From Acidobacteriota bacterium (GTDB taxonomy: Bacteria; Acidobacteriota; Terriglobia; UBA7540): a stretch of DNA of 8,359 bases. The notes below the pieces were generated by a model. The model did not search any database. It was not told where the DNA came from and was given only the letters and a program-made list of their open reading frames with translations. How positions within the stretch are numbered: position 1 is the first letter of the stretch; each line of letters starts with the position of its first letter. The position numbers were made by a program, and so were the translations under genes. Location: contig PMYF01000339.1 in the NCBI GenBank assembly GCA_003171295.1, positions 6,307 to 14,665 on the forward strand. Direction: 5' to 3'. Positions 5,394 to 8,359 of this stretch are shown here, one piece after another.

Positions 5394-6776
5394 ATGAAAT
5401 CCAGCTATGGAATCTCGCGACGAGAATCATTGCAGTGGCTAGGAGTCGGAGGAGCCACCCTCGCCACCGCAGGCCTGACCACCAGTTGCCGGCAACCGGC
5501 GGAGCAGGCAAAACAGGGCAGCCAGGAAACAGCCCTGGCCGAGAGCGCCGCAGTCATGGCAGACCGCGAGCGCCGCATGCAGTGGTGGCACGCGGCCAGG
5601 TTCGGCATGTTCATTCACTGGGGTCTGTACAGCGTTTACGGCCACCACGAATGGGCGATGGAGCAGGAGGGCATTCCCGTTGCCGAATACGAACAACTCG
5701 CCAAGCAGTTTAAGCCCAAACCGAATGCTGCCCGCGCCTGGGCAAAACTCGCCAAGCAGGCCGGCCAGAAATACATGGTGTTGACGACTAAACACCACGA
5801 GGGTTTCTGCAATTGGGATACGAAGCTGACGGATTACTGCGCGGCGAAGCAGGGCCCGGGACGCGACTTGGTGGCGGAATACGTGGAGGCGGCTCGTGCC
5901 GAGGGACTCCGCGTGGGGTTTTACTATTCCGTGATGGACTGGCATCATCCGGACGGAGCGAAGTGCGCCACGGACGAGGCCGCCCGGCGCCGAATGGTGG
6001 ACTACACGCATGGTCTCGTCCGGGAACTGTTGACGAATTACGGCAAGATTGATGTTCTGTGGTACGACTACGCCTGGCCGCTCGACGCGAAGGGCTGGGA
6101 ATCGGAAAAGATGAATGAGATGGTCTTCAAGCTCCAGCCTGATATCATCCTGAATAACCGGAATGACCTGCCGGGTGACTTTTCCACGCCGGAACAGGAA
6201 GTTCGAGCCGAGAAAGCGGGCCGGGCATGGGAAACCTGCATGACCATGAACGACAGTTGGGGTTACCAGCGCGCCGACAACAACTGGAAGACCAGCAAGG
6301 TTCTCGTGAACAATTTGATTACGTGCGCCCAGGGCGGGGGTAATTACCTTCTAAACATAGGGCCCAAGGGAGACGGGTCGATCCCCGAGGAATCTATCCA
6401 GCGGCTGTCCGAGGTCGGCAAGTGGATGGACAAGCACGGTCCGACCATTTATGAGACCGAGCGGTCGCAGGTGTACGAATCTGTGTTGGCGGGCTTCACG
6501 CGCAAGGGAAATACCCTCTACGTTCAGGTGGAGAACTGGCCGGGCAGTACCATTGCCGTGGGCGGCCTTAAGACCAAGGCGAATTCCGCCAAGCTCTTCA
6601 CCACAGGTCAGAAGGTGGAGTTCAAGCAGGAGGAATTCCGTTTGCAGTTTACCGGGCTGCCGGAGAAAGCTCCGGAAGATCCGGCGACAACCATTGAGGT
6701 TGGCTTCGATAGCGAGCCGGTACAGGACACGGAATGGGTGCGCAGGGAGCGGCCACGGAGAGGAGTTGGTTTGTAG
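5394..6776 (+). CDS. GH29 alpha-L-fucosidase, Tat-exported putative lipoprotein
   Basis: This is a 460-residue protein from ATG 5394-5396, with AGGGGG at 5383-5388 five bases upstream. The frame stays open further upstream, but that part runs through the inverted repeat and lacks a signal or family sequence. The N-terminus holds a twin-arginine motif (SRRESL, 8-13), a hydrophobic core and LTTSC with Cys32, which satisfies a permissive lipobox, so it is probably a Tat-dependent lipoprotein anchored on the periplasmic or outer face. GH29 motifs follow: ARFGMFIHWGLYS (68-80), TTKHHEGFCNWD (131-142), VGFYYSVMDWHHP (174-186), DVLWYDYAWP (220-229) with the predicted nucleophile Asp225, STPEQE (264-269) as a candidate acid/base loop, and GGGNYLLNIGPKGDG (314-328). 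A short beta domain closes the protein from about 355. It hydrolyses alpha-L-fucosides from glycans. It is monocistronic in view and runs tail to tail with the downstream amidohydrolase. Confidence 0.93.
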   Translation: MKSSYGISRRESLQWLGVGGATLATAGLTTSCRQPAEQAKQGSQETALAESAAVMADRERRMQWWHAARFGMFIHWGLYSVYGHHEWAMEQEGIPVAEYEQLAKQFKPKPNAARAWAKLAKQAGQKYMVLTTKHHEGFCNWDTKLTDYCAAKQGPGRDLVAEYVEAARAEGLRVGFYYSVMDWHHPDGAKCATDEAARRRMVDYTHGLVRELLTNYGKIDVLWYDYAWPLDAKGWESEKMNEMVFKLQPDIILNNRNDLPGDFSTPEQEVRAEKAGRAWETCMTMNDSWGYQRADNNWKTSKVLVNNLITCAQGGGNYLLNIGPKGDGSIPEESIQRLSEVGKWMDKHGPTIYETERSQVYESVLAGFTRKGNTLYVQVENWPGSTIAVGGLKTKANSAKLFTTGQKVEFKQEEFRLQFTGLPEKAPEDPATTIEVGFDSEPVQDTEWVRRERPRRGVGL

Positions 6777-6829
6777 CCCTCTGCCGGACAAGGGCCGGCC
6801 GGCTTCCGCAAGGCATGCCAGGGTGGAAT

Positions 6830-8359
6830 CTAGCTCCCCGGCCTGCTATAGATCAGCCGGCCGCCCAGGTAGGTTTGCTCGACTTGGAGGTCTTTCACCT
6901 CGTCTAAAGGGCAGGTGAGGATGTCCTTGTCCAGAACAATGAAATCGGCCAGTTTGTTTGTTTCCAGCGATCCCTTCTGCTTCTCTTCGAAGGTCAGGTA
7001 GGCGTTATTGAGGGTGTACAGCCGTATTGCCTGCTCACGGGTAATCCGCTGCTCCGGATGGAGGGGCCGGTCGGTCCAGCGAGGCTGGCGGGTTAGGGTG
7101 ATCCACATACCGAGAAACGGATTGTATGGATTGATGGACCGGAGGCTTCCGATTTTCTGCATGTGGTCCGACCCGCCCCCCACCATGACGCCCTCGTCGA
7201 AGAGCGTCTTATAGGGTTGGAAGTACGCCAGGCGCTCGTCGCCGAACTGCTTCTCGAGCGTTGCGCCATCCAGGTAGAGCCAATCCGGCTGCAGGTTGGC
7301 CACGACCCCCAGTTCCTTCATCTTTCGAATAATATCTGCATTCATGAAATTTGCGTGGGTAATGCAGGGGCGCTGGTCGCGAACCGGGAAGTCCTTGTTT
7401 ACTCGCTCGTAGGCCTCCATTATCGCCTGAACGGCGCCGTCGCCAACCGCATGCACCGTAAACTGGAAGCCGTTTTCAAGGGCCAGCCGAGCCAGCTTGT
7501 ACAAGGGGTCGGGCTCGATATAGCGCATGCCGCGGTAGGCGGGATCTGTGATGGAATAGACTTTGCTGATCCCCCAGGGCTGAAGCATGTAGGCGCTGCC
7601 GGTCAGCATGCCTCCGTCGAGGTAAGACTTGATGCCCCGGAGCCAGAGCAGATTATCGTATTGGTGCAGCGGATTCTGGGCCGCCCGGTGGACACGGGCC
7701 GCGATCTGGTCGAATGGGTCGCTGGCCTCAACGTGAAGCACCAGGAAGGTCCGGCAAGATAATTGCCCGCTCTCCTTGAGCTGCTGAAAGATTTCCACCT
7801 GTTCATCGCTGGTGTCGCCGTCGGCGATGCTCGTGATCCCCACGGAGTTGTAGTCGGCCAGCAGCATTTTCGTGCGTTCGAGAAAGTCTTCCCGGGTCGG
7901 CTGCTTTTCTGAAGGTTTGGATTTGATGATGGGCGAGCAGTTGCGCAGCATTCCGGTGGGCTCCCTGCTCTCGGGGTTGCGCTCGATGCGGCACGGCACA
8001 CCTTCGGGAACCTTGTAGTTCTTATCAATGCCGCTCAGCTTAAGGGCCAGCGAGCTAAGGACAGCATCCGGCCCCGTGCTGAAGACCACAGGATTGCGCG
8101 GTGCGGCTTGATCGAGTTCCGCGCGGGTGGGATAGCGTTGTTCTCGCAGCCGCGTGATGAAGACCTGTGACAAGGTTACCCACTCTCCTGTGGGGAGCGA
8201 ATCGGCTCGTGCCTTGACGTATTTGAGTACGTCAGCAAGAGTTTCCATGTCGGGGACGCGATGATCAAACTCGTACATGGCAGAATCGACCGCATGGAGG
8301 TGGGAATCGATCAGGCCCGGGAGCACGGTCTTGCCCTGTAAATCAATCCGCTGAGTATC
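6830..8359 (-). CDS. YtcJ-family metal-dependent amidohydrolase (Amidohydro_3), 5' end beyond window
   Basis: The frame is open from the right edge to TAG at 6830-6832, giving 509 visible residues. A GTG at 8324-8326 is internal: the preceding codons read IDLQGKT and continue into VLPGLIDSHLHA, the usual strand before the first metal motif, so 50 to 70 N-terminal residues are likely missing. Visible motifs, counting from the edge, are HxH at 20 and 22, KSYLDGG (244-250) with a lysine in the usual metal-bridging place, VHAVGDG (302-308), ITHANF (333-338) and GGGSDHM (394-400) with catalytic Asp398. Family members hydrolyse N-acyl, formyl or amide substrates, and most are of unknown specificity; I cannot tell whether this one is exported. 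It converges on the fucosidase with 53 bases between the stops, and nothing ties it functionally to the sugar genes. Confidence 0.9.
   Translation of the reverse strand, partial: DTQRIDLQGKTVLPGLIDSHLHAVDSAMYEFDHRVPDMETLADVLKYVKARADSLPTGEWVTLSQVFITRLREQRYPTRAELDQAAPRNPVVFSTGPDAVLSSLALKLSGIDKNYKVPEGVPCRIERNPESREPTGMLRNCSPIIKSKPSEKQPTREDFLERTKMLLADYNSVGITSIADGDTSDEQVEIFQQLKESGQLSCRTFLVLHVEASDPFDQIAARVHRAAQNPLHQYDNLLWLRGIKSYLDGGMLTGSAYMLQPWGISKVYSITDPAYRGMRYIEPDPLYKLARLALENGFQFTVHAVGDGAVQAIMEAYERVNKDFPVRDQRPCITHANFMNADIIRKMKELGVVANLQPDWLYLDGATLEKQFGDERLAYFQPYKTLFDEGVMVGGGSDHMQKIGSLRSINPYNPFLGMWITLTRQPRWTDRPLHPEQRITREQAIRLYTLNNAYLTFEEKQKGSLETNKLADFIVLDKDILTCPLDEVKDLQVEQTYLGGRLIYSRPGS

Noticed and set aside
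6777..6829. GGCCGGCC palindrome between the convergent stops as a bidirectional terminator
   Set aside because: The stem is short and self-complementary with no T tract on either strand; the remaining pairing is loose.
1..8359. CRISPR array, tRNA, rRNA or intact insertion sequence
   Set aside because: No regularly spaced direct repeats, no cloverleaf with CCA-type acceptor, and no transposase-like frame was seen on either strand.

Overview
The window is GC-rich, densely coding DNA from a soil- or sediment-type heterotroph. Twin-arginine (Tat) exported glycoside hydrolases, a Tat lipoprotein fucosidase, a large YtcJ-type amidohydrolase and clear Shine-Dalgarno sites point to a Gram-negative such as Acidobacteriota, Verrucomicrobiota or Planctomycetota. 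This placement rests on gene content and style, not on a marker gene.

Left part (1-4684, minus strand). One co-directional gene train reads from right to left: DhaK-type kinase subunit, DhaL-type kinase subunit, small ABM-fold protein (YgiN/LsrG type), broken D-threonine aldolase/D-serine dehydratase-like gene, Tat-exported glycoside hydrolase of apiosidase-like architecture, and a uronate-isomerase-like amidohydrolase-superfamily protein cut by the left edge. Gaps of 25 to 47 bases join the first five, so they look like one operon. The last gene follows after 184 bases that hold small hairpins. No DhaM (the PTS phosphodonor subunit) is present. The DhaK active site has lost the Lys and Tyr of the usual KNY(T/S)GD motif, so its substrate may not be dihydroxyacetone.

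Middle (4685-5393). A 709-base divergent intergenic region holds a candidate extended -10 promoter firing left into the kinase operon, a folded palindromic block (5026-5071) and a MITE- or REP-like nested inverted repeat (5126-5269).

Right part (5394-8359). A plus-strand GH29 alpha-L-fucosidase with Tat signal and lipobox is followed, tail to tail, by a minus-strand YtcJ-family metal-dependent amidohydrolase whose N-terminus lies beyond the right edge.

Working model (inference): the exported hydrolases release sugars from plant or microbial glycans. The uronate-isomerase-like enzyme, the variant DhaK/DhaL kinase and the ABM protein then convert a short or branched keto-sugar, possibly apiose-derived or tetrulose-like, into a phosphorylated intermediate. 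The most novel aspect is the pairing of a divergent two-subunit ketose kinase with an ABM-fold partner and an apiosidase-like hydrolase.
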